In this document: positions 43,955-58,900 of the stretch, piece after piece | Layout of the letters: every line of letters begins with the position of its first letter | Numbering within the stretch: position 1 is the stretch's first letter | Assembly: GCF_033807575.1 (NCBI RefSeq) | Contig: NC_084711.1 | Coordinates: 9,858,001-9,922,000 of the forward strand | From: Cydia pomonella | Taxonomy: Eukaryota > Arthropoda > Insecta > Lepidoptera > Tortricidae | DNA length: 64,000 nucleotides | Direction: 5' to 3' | Position numbers and translations under genes: made by a program | The notes under the pieces: model-generated | The model's database searches: none | What the model saw: only the letters and a program-made list of their open reading frames with translations | What the model was told of the DNA's origin: nothing

Positions 43955-46900
43955 CTGCAACGAGGTAGTGTTTTGTGCAGCAACAATTTAAATGCTACGA
44001 TTAACCTGAAATATCTTGTACGGAGAAGCAAATAATTAATTCATGAAGTACCACAAACCACATGTCTACAGTCGGTACTACGACCGGTTTTTTTCGATTT
44101 TGATTACTTAAGCTTTTAAATTAATCCACGAATTTAAAATTGAACTTTTGAGACATACTTCTTAAAAAATTACTTGAAGTTTAAAACTCCTTGAAAAATA
44201 AAACATGATATATCCTTTTCGATTCGAATCGATAAACGGTGAGAGTCAGAATGGCGGGTGTACCTAAATAAAATTAAATGAAAACCATACCATATTTTTG
44301 TACCTAATATGTACTATTTAGTACCTCCTTTAAAAAAAATTGTACCTCACGTACACTTAAAGTCACCAAGAACCAGTACACCCGCCATCCTAACGGAGGC
44401 CATTTTAACGGAGGTTCTAAATAGTGCAAATTAGGTACAAAAATATGGTATGCTTTTCAATTATTTTTATTCAGGTACACCCGCCATTCTGACTCTCACG
44501 ATAAACGATTGTCATCTCGCCTAAATCCTCTGAAGACCCACGGTCACTCCGGCAAAAAAGTTATCTCTAAGTCCCACAAACGCGATATCATACAAAACGT
44601 ATGTAAAGACAGAAATCCCTGGAATAGTTTTTGACATCGGCTACGGCTGAGAGTCGAGGGCTCAAGCATAAAGTAGGGGGTATTGGTCGTGATGCAAGTG
44701 TTTGGTAATTACCTGGCCTTGGCGAGCATGTCCTTGGCGCGGCGCTGCGGGGGCGGCGTGGCGGGCGCGGGCAGCGAGCAGCGCGAGCCGCGCGCGCCCG
44801 ACGCCGCGCGCTGCCGCACCACGCTACCGCCGCCGCTGCCGCCGCCTGCGGGGTGCGGGGACCATGGACGTTACTTTATTATTTCTTCTTCTTATTTTGT
44901 CTCGTCATTAGGGAGATAACGATACCATAATTTATTTGAATAAAAGTGAATCACGTTCTACTAATATATACTCATTGTTGAAAAGTTTTGTACCTATCGC
45001 AAAAATGCATGTTTTCTCAATTTAAAATTACTAATAAGATTTTTATGAGTGACCCAGGAGAACGAAACCAGGGAGGAGAAACTACAACATTCGTGTATTC
45101 CCAGCTCCGTTCGGCTCAGCATTGCTCCGAGCAATTATTAGGGTTTGAACAACTTGACGTCCCTTTGCGTGCACAACCACAGCTAAGATAATGACTTGAA
45201 TTTTGACAATCCTATATAGCCGATAGGGTTAGTGCTATACCATACATTAAAAAGGGACAGCATGGTTCGTTCCTGAATCGTTGTCAAACTTCGGTTTTGT
45301 AGGAAGATTCTTTTCTGTACGATAGTACTATTATTTATCCTACGAAGAAACCATGTCAACGAGTAACAAGAAAAAGTTGATTCACCCCTCAAATACCAAA
45401 ATGACCGCGCCATTGCCTTAATTTATCCAACCGGTGTCATTTTGGTTTAAGAATAATATTGATATAAAAACATGATGATTGATAGTACAGTTAGCTGCAA
45501 AGATAACTGCAAACAAGTTTCTATGCAGGGAGGTCAGTTGTCTCTGCAGCTTACTGCACATTTACCAAATGAAGAGTCATTTTAGTATCGGAGTATAGTT
45601 ACAAACAGATTTTAGGTAATTATAGGTATATCTACTGAATAACTTTGCCTTCTACCTCTGTCCATTACTTACTTAGCCATGGCATTCGGGTAAGCCACGT
45701 CTAGATTGTATTAGAATTTGACTCGAAAGGAACCTGTGCGCGTGATTTGTTCCATCGATTTGGTTATAGTTTATATAATAATCACACGTTAATAAAAGTA
45801 CCGTAAAGGAACTATCTTTTTTTTATCTACACACATATCATAAACCCTCTATGATGCCTTCAAAATCCGTAAATAATGGACACAATTACGATAAACTGTT
45901 TTGTTACAACAAATTTCTTATCTGTGATGATGTTGTAATTGCCTCATAACTACATCAAAATCGATTTGGTTATGACTTCAAATTTGGAACATCTCTGAAA
46001 AAAAAAGCAATTCCATTTGACCTCTATTCTAATATCAGTCGAGATGCCTTTTTGTTCGAAATGAAATGTCAATTGCATACAATTTTGACATATCTCGCAT
46101 GTGAGTTTGTATCGAATGATACGGAAATAGGCCCCCGACTTTTTATCTTTTAATGTTTTAAGTATAAAATGAATATGTTTTGTTGTTTTTAAAGTAACTA
46201 TAGCAAAAGTTTCGTGTAAAATGAGCTATAAAAATATTTCGGTGATGCCACCACATATCCGCGAGTTCCGCCAAGAGAGCAACGATGCCCTGTAATTTGG
46301 ATTAGTGAATATATCATAGAAAGTTTATAATATGTGTATAGATAAAATAGTGTATGTACCTGTACATAATTAGGCATTAAAACACTCGTGTGATCCTATT
46401 AAGAAACTCACTTCGTTCATTTCTTAAACCCACACTCGTATATTTTAATGCCTTATATTATGTAGCAGTCACATAAACTACTATTACCTACACCAATAAA
46501 TCTTTAAAAAAACTATATTAATAATGTGCTGGAGATCGTACCTGATAACGAGGGGTGCCGCGAGTCCGCGAGGCGCGGGCTCCGCCGCGGCCGACAGAAC
46601 AGCGGCCGCAGGTCGTCGCCTTCCACGAATCGCTTCTGGATCGCTTTCTCCGTCGTGCCCACCAACCAGTACGTTTGAATCTAAAATAAACAAAACAAAA
46701 TATTTTATTTACTCATTTCAATTTTAGTTAAGTCTTCATTTCCTTTTAAAATATCTTCAGGGAAGAGAAGATTTTCAGTTAAAACTATTGTTGGGCGAAA
46801 TGTGGATTCACAACGACTTGCACGATTACTCCAGCTGTTATACAGGGTGCCCATGAGGAAAGGGATAAAATTAAACCACGCATTCCTGGGGTCATAAGGA

Positions 46901-49900
46901 GTAATAAATGTTATATAAACCTAGGTCGAATTATGCTTTTTAATTTTGTTAATTTTTCATACATAATAAATACATAACGTTTGATTCTCTAGTGTAAAAG
47001 TGTCTTAGGGCGAGCTGGCAACGTTTATTGTTGCTATGTCTTTTATTTTTACAAGAGGCAATGTCATGAAGACTTTTTTGGGTAAGGTCTAGATCCTTCT
47101 TTGTTAATAACCGCAACAAATACCGCACTGAATATTAAATAATAAAAAGGTTGGTTAATACAAAACAAAAATACGAATACGAAATATGTCTTTCTCGCTT
47201 TCTTTCTTTCTTTTACAAGAGTTTCGCCATCATTGATACTCCTTAGCTCCTTAGATTAGATGCGATAAATGAATGGCCACTTAAAAATTGTCCACGTCAT
47301 TTAACATTCAGAATGACTTTAAACGTCAGTGGTGTTGTTGTTAATTTTAGCCATAGAAATAGGATAGTATAGAACGACTGTCAAACTTGGAAAGTGTGAC
47401 CAAAAATGAAATGCAAGTGTGTGCGTAAATTGTCTATGTGCGAACAAAAATAGTGATGTCATGTTACAACATATTAATAATCTATCGATGTTTAACTGCT
47501 TTATCGACTACTTTTTCAAATGTGTTTGAAAAAGTGGAAAATGATAAAGTTGAAGTTGTTTGAAAAAGAGTTGACTTACCAAAGAAAATTTGAATTTCGC
47601 GCCTTTTCCTACTGACAACTTGTGTTGGATGTGTATACGCTGTGTACAAGTATACGCTGTCTTGTGTTTCCTTGTGTTGGCGGCAAAGCCGTGGAAAAGT
47701 GGTTAAAATGTAAGTACTGTGTTGAGAAGTGAAGTTTAAATTTATAACTAAACATGTACACGTTCAAAAAAGGTATTATAACAATCGTTATTATTTTAAG
47801 TCGGTTATAAAGGTAATATCTTAATGATGTCTTGTGAACAACTAATTCCAAACCTACTAATATACCCACAAGTTATCGATACAGTCATATGAACATTTTG
47901 TCAAGCCCTAGCGTAAAGTAGCAGTTTAGGTTTTTACACAAAATATTCTAAATTATTGACTAATATGATGAAATATTAACACACAATTGAAGAAAAACTT
48001 ATAATGAACTGTTATAATTGGTTTTTTACACTTTTTATGCCGTTAATTTGATAAAATATCGTTACGAAAATTTCGCTAGGAATATCATAATTACCTGTGA
48101 AATGAGTATTTTCCTGGGTTTTTTGGCCCTGAAACACTACAACCCGGCACACAACATGACACCATCGTCACTAAATTAGTTAATGTATAATTTTCTTTTT
48201 GATTCGCTTATATTTTTCACGTTAAAAAATACGGCAATATGATTTTGGCCGCCTCGGCCGCCTTCGAACTCAAAATTGGTTACGTTTTCTCATATGTAGT
48301 CTGCCTCTTTTGCACTTATGGCTTGTTCATATACGTCATGGCTTCCCTTTCGCACACTTCATCTGTCTGTCAAGCGAAGCGACTGACATGTCTCTGATTT
48401 TAGCAATGGACCTGACCAGGGGTCGGACAAAAAGTGCGAATGACGTCAAACCACTTATAGGATGATTTCAAATAGTATTTTTGATTTTCATAAACAATTA
48501 TCACGTATCATTTATCAATCTCTTTATTGACCTCTTTATTAAACGATATCGCCACTTGAAATGAGTAAGTACGTTTTTGACTGACACATTGTCAATCAGA
48601 TGAACAGTCAGCGTCAAATACTTCGTAGCAGTCAAAGTAGCCAAATAGTTCGGTACACCATATATTTAGTATACTGACTGAACAATAAATTGTCTTCGTT
48701 ATTGTTTAGCTATTGTATCCTCACGATTATATTTAGCTAAAATTTATATTTACTAATATATAAGAAAACGCTCTAAAATGTCATCTTTACTCGAATATTG
48801 TGGCAATTTTCCGTTTTTGGAGGTACGTGACAAACACGTATACTGATAATCTTACCTACTGTTCCCACTTTTGACTATTAAACCTATTTATCTGAGGATC
48901 CCACAGACTTGTTCTAACTAATTTCAAATAATTATACCTTATGGTAACAAGTTTCGTGAAATTTATTTTATTCACTACATCACCCTACCACCTGTATTAT
49001 TAATTCCATGGATTTATTTACGATTATTTTGTTACTTCATTAATACTACTTTGTTACTACATGTCACACGGAAGTTTAAATACAAACTCAAACATCATCC
49101 TGTGTGCAAGATTAAGTACGTCATTTTTACGTCATCCGCACTTTTTGTCCGACCCCTGGACCTGACTTTCCAGAAATGTACTTTTAAACGAATAATATTA
49201 ATTTTACGAAGTACATACATGAAACTCTCAAAGAGTCACCGTATAATATTAAGAAAAAGAGGGTTGTCTAGTTCAGACGGTCAGCCTTTAATAACGTTCA
49301 GAAACGATCTGTTGAGTGTAACACTCATGGTGAAATAAGTTGCATCATGCATCTTCCGGCAACATCGTGACTTGAGCATTTAGAATATTTAGATGTTCCA
49401 GATGGGAGGACGGATCCCAGACAGCCATAAAGGATTGGCAATTCAAATTATTCCTGAAAATCGTATTGGAGATAGTGATAATAATAGTATGTATTGTATG
49501 ATTTTAATTGAATAATACCTAGGTTGTAATTGTAAATTGAATTTCAGGTAGGTAGCCTTTTATTAAACAAATGAATGCTAAAGATATTGTGTACGTTAAT
49601 TTATGGGCTAAATGAGATACATAATAACAAGCGTAAACTTTTAATAAAACCCAAGAATTACAAAACGGACTTGATTACTACATTACTACCTTTTACTACC
49701 ATTCCCGTCATAGAAAAAGGTCATTTAATCTTCTAAACAAATATCACTTTCATTTAAAAATACAACATTGTTGTAGGTATGTTGCTTTCGAAATTACTAG
49801 TAAATACGAGACCAAACGATTCACAATTCAAAACTTGTTGTTGGCTTGCGGGCAATTGCATTGCAAGATTCCAATTAATTCGTAAACTGTTAGATTCTTC

Positions 49901-52900
49901 ATATTTACTGATGTTCTGTATTTTGGGAGAGAAAATATTCTTAGGGTTAAGTCAACAATGACATTATCCAACTCGATTTGACGTATGCAGTCAATTTAGA
50001 CGTGTCAGTCTAGCAACGTCGCAATCATAAAGGTGTATTGTACTCGTGATTAACTTACAACTTTTTTACACAAAAATGGCAATATCTCTAAAATAAAGCC
50101 GAATTTAGCAGACATTCATTAACAGTTTTAACTTCTAATATGGTCAGGAATATGATGTTAAAAATTTTCCCTTTCCTCATGGGCACCGTGTATATGTCGG
50201 CGGCCGATCGTAAAATCCGCCAGATCATGAATCGCCTCTATTTCATGATCTGACCAGCCATTAGCCATATCGTTCAAACCTCATCGTTTGATGACTCGCC
50301 TAGCGACGTTTAGGCATATCGAATAACTAGGGTACCCAAAGCTTTAGCAAAAAAAAAGGACCTTAGGTAAAAATATATTTTTATCTAATTCAACAAAAAA
50401 TATATTATTACTAGAATTGAACCTTATATAGTCTGTCAAGCAAAGTATGTCAGTAGCAATGTACAGCAACGTGAAGTAGGGCAACATTCAAAAAGCAGTA
50501 CTGCGTTGGTATTGCGCTAAAAAGAGCAGCGATGTACATCGAACAAAAACATGTAATTATCATAACCTCCAATTTTACAAATATTTACGATCAACGAGCA
50601 TAATTGTATATTGTAGGCACCTTGACTTTGCTTAAGTTCATGCACAAGCTTATTTAATATATTGGTATTTAATGATGACAGCAGTTTTTTTTCTTGAAAT
50701 AGCAACGATTCAGAATGTAAACAAACACGATGGCTGTCATTCACTATCCACATTCCTCAGATAAAACACAGATGACACGTGATTTAGGAATTATTGGAAA
50801 ACAGTGTTGCTAACCCGCGATTTTATGCCGCCTTTTGCTACCGACAAGATTTGCTTGACCAAGTATAAATAACCTTGCAACCAAATTGTCGAACGAAACC
50901 TATAGCAAAGAGAGATTTTCAAAGAAAACTTTGTAACCACAGTGAATTTACTGCCATCTTTCGACACATGATTAAAACTTTTAGAACGCCATTTGACTTT
51001 GATCCTTATTCTTTCACTGATATGTGTTAAATATCAAAAAGTGGCGCCATCTAATCAAGGGCCAAAGGTATGGCGGCATCGCCGGCATCGTTTCGAGCGA
51101 TGGCGCCATAACCCTTCGGTTGTGCCCGGTAAGATGGCGACACTTTTTGATATTTAACACATATCAGTGAAAGAATAAGGAAAATATAGTAGTAGTTTTA
51201 ATCGTGTGTCGAAAGATAGCAGTAAATTTACGTGGCTACAAAGTTTTCTTTGACAATACACCTCTATTTCAAATTCTCTTTGCCTATAGGTAGTCCATAA
51301 AATATGCACTTCTCCTTAGTAAGCTTATTAATCATTATATTGGGTACAAATTTATTATTTTTTGTGACTCCAACATTTTTCATGTAGAAATACAGCAACC
51401 ATCGTCAAAGTGCAATTACTCTACTATGTGACTCTTCACTCTCGTCGATCTACCTCGGCAGATTGTGATATTCCTGGTCAAATCTTAGGCATATTATAAA
51501 ATGGCGGCGGTTCATGCTATGCCTAGGAATTTAATGATCAGGAGGATTTTACGATCGGCCGCCGACATTAATTTAGTGGTATAGTACCTCCCCCTTCCCC
51601 TTGATGGCGACGGCGCCGCGGGGCTCCACGATGTAGCCGCCGATCTTGTCGAGCGCTAGCTTGCAACTCGGCGAGATGTGGATGCGGAGCGGCTCGCCCG
51701 TGGACTCCATGCGCGACGCCGTGTTCACCGTGTCGCCGAACAGGCAGTAGCGGGGCATTGTCAGACCCACTACGCCTGCTACTACCGCCCCTGCAAGACA
51801 AATGCTTAATCAGTCATCTAAGCATATTTTATTATTGCACGCCGGCCCAAGAATGAAGTCAACCTAATTTAAAAACCTAGCTACACCCCTCTGGGATATC
51901 TTGCTTATTAGCAGTGGATTGATGTTCATACATTTTAGCAACAAATAGTAACGAAAAAAAATTCCATAATACCTGTGTGTATTCCTATTCTAAGTTTAAG
52001 AGTTTCATTTGGTCTGTGCGAAATTTTGTGACTTTTGACAGCGTTCAACAATTCCAACGCCATCGACGCGATTTCACCCACGTGCTTATCGTTGTTTCTG
52101 ATTGGTAAACCTGATACCTGAAAAAAAATCTAGTTGAAAAGCAGGTCGTCGCGTTATCAACGTAATTATATGTGAAATATTAAGTGCTAAGTTCCTTATT
52201 AATCATAGAAATTATAAAACACGTACCACCATGTAAGCGTCGCCTATAGTTTCCACTTTATAGACGTCGTAGCCTCTAATAATTCTGTCGAACACGGTGT
52301 ACAGGTCATTGAGGAAGTTGACGACCTGCAGCGGCGTGCTCTCCGCGGACATGGCGGTGAACCCGACGATGTCACTAAAGTAGATCGTCACAGAGTCGAA
52401 GGATTCCGGCTCCACGCCTTCACCCGTCGTCAGTCGTCGCGCAACGGACCTGCAACAAATACCCACACATATTACAACAGAGCGCAATCGATATAAACTT
52501 AACTATATCGCAAAACGATCTTCAAATATTTCAAGCCAATCCGTGAATAAATCCGTGCGAACAACCTACAAAAAGTGAATTAATTGCGATGTTAGCGTCA
52601 ATCGATACTTACTACATTAGTGTCAGAATCTACGTTCACTCGACTATTTAACTATGAGGCAAGGCCAATAGGCAATTTTAAAAATAAAATTGATTGCTAG
52701 ACTAAATACCATGCCAATTTACGGAGCTATTTTAATACTAAATTAACCTAAGTCCTGTTCAGAGAGAAGAAAAACGCCATCACCGAACACGACGCTCGAA
52801 AAACCGCCACAAAACCCAAAGCAAGCTCTACTACTACTCAAACTGTGTTAGAACAAGCGAGACCGCCTGCTGAGGCAGGGCATCTGCGAACCGACCAACT

Positions 52901-55900
52901 ACCAGTAGGGAGTTAATTACCTCAAGACATTTTCACGACATTTCTATAATGGATTCAACCTCCACATCTGGAAAAGAACACAAGTACAACAAAGTGAATA
53001 CATTTACAATTTTTATACAATAATGTACCACGGTTTACATCAAGTCCATGTCTTGGGTAGGGAACCTTGGCTATGTATTTGTATTTGGTCCGTTGAGGGT
53101 ACTAATAAAGGTGGTTTGCCGAGATCTAGGATTATGCACAGAGCTTTTCATCACGATTATTTAATTTCTACTTATATGTTGAGGGTGAATTAAAGAAAAT
53201 TTAAAAGCTTTCAAAAATGTGTAAACCATTGGTATTTAAACCACTTGAGCTAAGAAACAAAACCACAAAAATTCTAATTTAAATATACCACACATAACAA
53301 AACGAAGCATTTATATTTCATAAAAGACGTCACTATTCTTATATACATTTATATGAATTGCTAATCACAAAATAATTTAAAATATTCACTAAAGAAAATA
53401 CAACAAGTCAGAGTGTCAGTATTTGTTCCAATGAGTATCTTCCTTATCCTGTTATCGCCATCCTGTTAGTTTTACTATTTTGAAACGCAGTTATGAAAAT
53501 TCACTTTTCCCATAATAATTGACATCAGTGAGACAAGTGTTTTTATATTTAATTATACTCAATTGAACATGATAACTACTTAAATGTGAAGTAAAGTAAA
53601 TGATGAATGAATCCAAATATCAGGTAACTGGACAAAATGTAAACCAGTGTGCACACTAAAGCCGCCGCCAATCGTCAGAGTTTCACACCCCTGCTTCAGC
53701 TTGTTGTATTTGCGTTTTTCTTCACTTTCTCGTTTACAGCAATTTATTAGTAACTCGTAATGATGGCTTATATCTAACCAGGTAGTAGTTTACATGCACA
53801 CATTAAATTAACACAATTAGTGAAGCTGGGTTAACATAGTATGGAAGTTGACATTAGAACTTGATGTCGTGGACATTACTGTTTGGTAATAATCGTAAGG
53901 GATAATAGAAAATGTATCCATGTTGTACCTACCCAATAAATAAAGAAAAGGTATAAGGTATTGCGATACATACTTTGGTAGCATTCTATGTAATAAATCT
54001 TCCGTCTTCTGCTTCTCTTCAAACAATAGCCTCGTTCTCTCATTGACTAGTTCTTCTAAATTATTAGCGTACTTCTCCATCATGTCCATCATTTGGTCCA
54101 TTATATTCCTAGACCTGAGAAATGAATACAATGTTATTAATGTATATACAAACGTTCATAATTGAACACATGGACTTTATGGAATTTGATTGTACCTAAA
54201 TGATTCGTAAGTGTTTGAATTAGGTAATGTATTTTTTTAATTGTGGTTACAATTTGGTGCCGTGACCAGGATAGCTGTCAGTATAAACGTGTAAAATATA
54301 TCAGCTATATTGACGAGCACGTTGGGATATTGGAGACATTGCTAGGACCTTTTTTAAAGGGGCCTGTTGACGCATTTTTTTAGCCGCCGACGCAAAAAGA
54401 TATGTTTATTTATTTATTTAAACTTTATTGCACAATCAAAGAAAAATGTACAAATGGCGGACTTAATGCCAAAAGGCATATGTTTGACGCCAATGTCTGT
54501 CTCTCTGAGGCATCGTAGCTCTTCGACGGATGGGCCGATTAACATGCGTTTTTTCTACGTAAAAGCGGTAATTCTTAGCTATGTTTCATAAAAATTCATC
54601 CAGCAGTTTAAAATGAGTTTTGTTGGCATATGGCGTGGGTTTTTTTTTTATTGTACATTTAACAGTTATACTAAATCTAGTCTCTTTGTCATATTCCAAG
54701 CACTAAAGTACTCACGCACTAAAGTACGGCCTCCGACGTGAGCGTTACAAATCTACACACAAAAAACAGAGTGACTACATAGCTAGACGTACTTGCCGGA
54801 CTTCATCTTCTTGAGCCGGTTACGCAACGTGACGAAGTCTGGTCTTGCAGCCGGTTCCTCGGCCCAACAGTCCTGCATGGTCTGCAGCACGTAATCGTCA
54901 GCCACGCCGACCAGGGCGCTCGTGTCGGGCCGGAACACCTCCTCGCCCTCAGTTCGGCCTCGCTTCACGCGTTCCACTATTTCTGTGTAGACAAGTAAAT
55001 AGTTTGTAAATGACATCATCTTATTCAGTTACGTAACATTTAAAGATGCAAGAGAAATCTACAGGACGCACTAAGCTGTGGGATGAGATTTTTTTAATCC
55101 AGTCCTTAACCACAAGGATACTCCTGTGCCTTTGAATGCCACAAGGGCATTATTACTAAGCCTAACATCTGACCGTAAAGATTTCTTTAAGGCTCTTGTC
55201 ATGTAATGGGAACTTATAAAACGAGGCGCCGATGTTATTTGATTTTTCTAAAGTATTATTGCTTCGAGAAGCGCTGGATCAGGATAAGTTGCGTGTCTTT
55301 GTTTCGGAAACTCAGCTGCCAAGTTACCTTTGGGATCTAGGCTATTGCCAAACGGCCCTTTACGAGCGATGATCTCGTACAGTATGATGCCGAATGCATA
55401 CACGTCGCCCTTCTGCGTGCCGCCCACTGTGCCGTTTGGGTCGTCCAACTCCCGAAGCAGCTCTGGTGACTTCCACAACAAACCTGCATCACGTAAGTTT
55501 TATTACAGTACAAATCAAATAAACGTTGTGCCATGAAAACAATACCCATTCGGGCAATTGATTCCTGTTGAACGAGTCATGACGACTTGTCTAACAGGTA
55601 TCAATTGCCATAATAGCGTGGCAACGGTGCAAATGTGATGGGGATCTTTACACAATATGACGTTTTCATGCAAGTCGGCGTACATAAAAATAACTAGAGG
55701 AGTTAAGTTTTTTGACATACTTAATTTAGAAGTAATCATAGCAGTACAATGTCACTTTACCTCTGTAATATTGATGATCACCCATGAAACCAACTTCCGC
55801 AGAGTACCTCAATTCATGAAGACCAAAGTCAGTGACCTGTAAAATATATAATTTACAGAACACGGCAAAAGATAAAATGTATTATTTAATTCATGTATCA

Positions 55901-58900
55901 AACGCGAAGTGAAGTATTACCTGTAGCATCCATCTTGAAGTAACTACACAATTCGAGGATTTGAGATTTCCGTGAAACACTAATGGAGAATTATGAATAA
56001 ACGTCATACCCTGAAATTAACACATTTATAATGATTAAAATAGGGTTTTAACATGTCATAAATAAAATTATTGAAAGTTATACTTCACCTTTATGAGATC
56101 ATGTACTAATGATGATATGAACATTTGGTCCAATTTTATATCCTCATTTTCAATTATATCCTGAAACAATACAAGTATATATTAAGGACCGATGCTACAA
56201 CTTCTTCCGATACGATATCGAAAACAATGGTCCTACACGACGCAATGATAAATAGCTATCGGATTTTTCATGCGTACATACACTGATTGCAACTGCAGAT
56301 TTTGTTGATAGCCCAACAAATTAATTTCTATGCAGGGCAGTCGACTATCTCTACAGCTGACTATATTTGTCCAGCATACTATATCGCAGCTTTTGTTATA
56401 CAACTGTGAAAAGCTTAAACATAGGGAACGTACAAGAACTGCAGGGGGCAGCTTAGGAGCCCCCCTGTCAAGTTATCGATTTGGGTCTCAATGCGGCAGA
56501 TCCTCCAACGCGCAAAGAAAGCGTGCATGAGCTCTAGGAGGCAGCACCTGATTATTAGCATGAAGCGTCAAAGTCAAGTTTGTTATGGATTTAGGTCACA
56601 AAGTGGCAGACCCTCGAAAGTGCACGGTCCTGTATGGGGTGGCTGTACTTACATACAAGCTCCCCTTGGCACAGTAGTCGGTGACGAGCAGCACGCGCAG
56701 CGGCTCCACCACGGCGCCGATGAACGAGTTGAGGTTGTCGTGCCGCAGCTCGCGCAGCAGCCGCATCTCCTTCATCACGTCACGCGGAATGTCCTGCCGA
56801 GTCACGTCATGAATATTACTTACGTAAATAGTATTCGTTATGTACAACTCAAATCAAATGAGAGTCCAAGCAATTCGATCATTCCATACAGTAGTTACAT
56901 TCCTTATTGATGGTAGCGCCTAAGTAAGACGGGCCCCGAGTTTAGCTGTTGGATGTATATCAGATATAAGTTGTAATAATACTTCAACTAAAATATTGCT
57001 GGATACGAAAAATATCAAAGGTTGAAAGCAAGGCTCGAGAAACCGGTTAAATTTCCAAACCATTATCATGTACTTGGCGCTAAACTTTTTAATTTTGGTT
57101 TCACTCGAAAAACCGTTATTTTACCGGTATTTTAAAAACCAGTTCCGAGCCTCGGTTGAAAAAGCATTATAAATAATACAGTCATACTAGTCTACGAAAA
57201 TCTATTTTACCGTGACGTGCAATAACCATAACTAAATAAATAACTTCTAATTCTAGGTATGTATTAAAGACACTATGTTATACTTTAACTTAAGAGATGC
57301 AATTACATATTTGTCTTAAAATGTAAAGTAAACAAGAACATATAATAAAAATTAGATAAACCACATGCGATAAAGACATATCACCAATTTTCTCTATTTA
57401 AGGAGCATGAAAATAGCCCGTTCTTAAATTCATTATTCTAATTTTATTCATAGCGGCGGGCTTAGGTGGGAACGAAAGGTCGGATTGCTATTTCTCGCTC
57501 CCACCTATGACCGCCGTTCGCACGCTAACACGTGCCATACAATATAATTGGTTTACGCAGGTCTTATCTACGATTATATGATATGCATGTTTTCATGCGT
57601 ATCAGATTACTAATGTAAAATACTGGCAAACTTTGACAGTATCATAGAGTAATTTATACCAATAAGCGGTCCATTAGTAAAACTAATGCCATCACATCCC
57701 TAAATATATTTTTCTACCCGTGGACTGTAATGGTTGAATTAAGATTTCGTATACCAAACTATAATTACGTACTTTTCATGCACATGTCACTGTCTGTTAA
57801 CTCTGCCATTTCATGTGATGTTGAATAAAAATGTTCTGTCTATCCATGGGATCGCAACTCAACTATTATTATTCATTATATCACGATTGTATAAAATACT
57901 ATTTATTCTGTAGGAATATTTCTGCCTTTTAATAAGTAAGTGAATAATAAACACTTTATTGTGCAAAAAAAGCGGCCAAGTGCGAGTCGGACTCGCCCAT
58001 GAAGGGTTCCGTACCATTTATGACGTATAAAAAAAAACTACTTACTAGATCTGGTTCAAACCAATTTTCGCTGGAAGTTTGCATGGTAATGTATATCATA
58101 TATTTTTATTTAGATTTTTCATTCTGTCATTTTAGAAGTTACAGGGGGGGGGACACACATTTTTTCACTTTGGAGGTGTCTCTCGCGAAAACTATTCAAT
58201 TTAGAAAAAAAATGATATTAGAAACCTAAATATCATTTTTGAAGACCTATCCCTAGATACCCCACACGTATGGGTTTGATGAAAAAAAATTTTTTTTTTT
58301 AATTTTTATGACGTATTAAAAAAAAACTACTTACTAGATCTCGTTCGAACCAATTTTCGGTGAAAGTTTGCATGGCAATGTATATCATATATTTTTTTTA
58401 GATTTTTCATTCTGTTATTTTAGAAGTTACGGGGGGGGGGACACACTTTTTACCACTTTGGAAGTGTCTCTCGCGCAAACTATTCAGTTTAGAAAAAAAT
58501 TATATTAGAAACCTCAATATCATTTTTAAAGACCTATTCATAGATACCCCACACGTATGAGTTTGATGAAAAAAGATTTTTTGAGTTTCAGTTCTAAGTA
58601 TGGGGAACCCCCAAAATTTATTGTTTTTTTTCTATTTTTGTGTAAACATCATAATGCGGTTCATAGAATACATCTACTTACCAAGTTTGAACAGTATAGC
58701 TTTTATAGTTTCGGAAAAAAGTGGCTGTGACAGAATCGGACAGACAGACGGACATGACGAATCTATAAGGGTTCCGTTTTTTGCCATTTGGCTACGGAAC
58801 CCTAAAAACGATAGGTTACGGCAGATAATATAAAGGCAAACTTATCCCTATTAGTAGTAACTTTCGTGTAAATTCACGACATAATTAGTTCCGTTCCTTA

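Noticed and set aside
43328..43960. 210-residue open frame on the - strand over the gene 2 last exon
   Set aside because: It is the wrong frame of a GC-rich exon. The overlapping frame that ends ESAV joins the upstream exon in phase and continues the protein.
56491..56910. 139-residue open frame on the + strand
   Set aside because: It is the antisense of gene 2 exon H, whose codons and conserved motifs read on the - strand.
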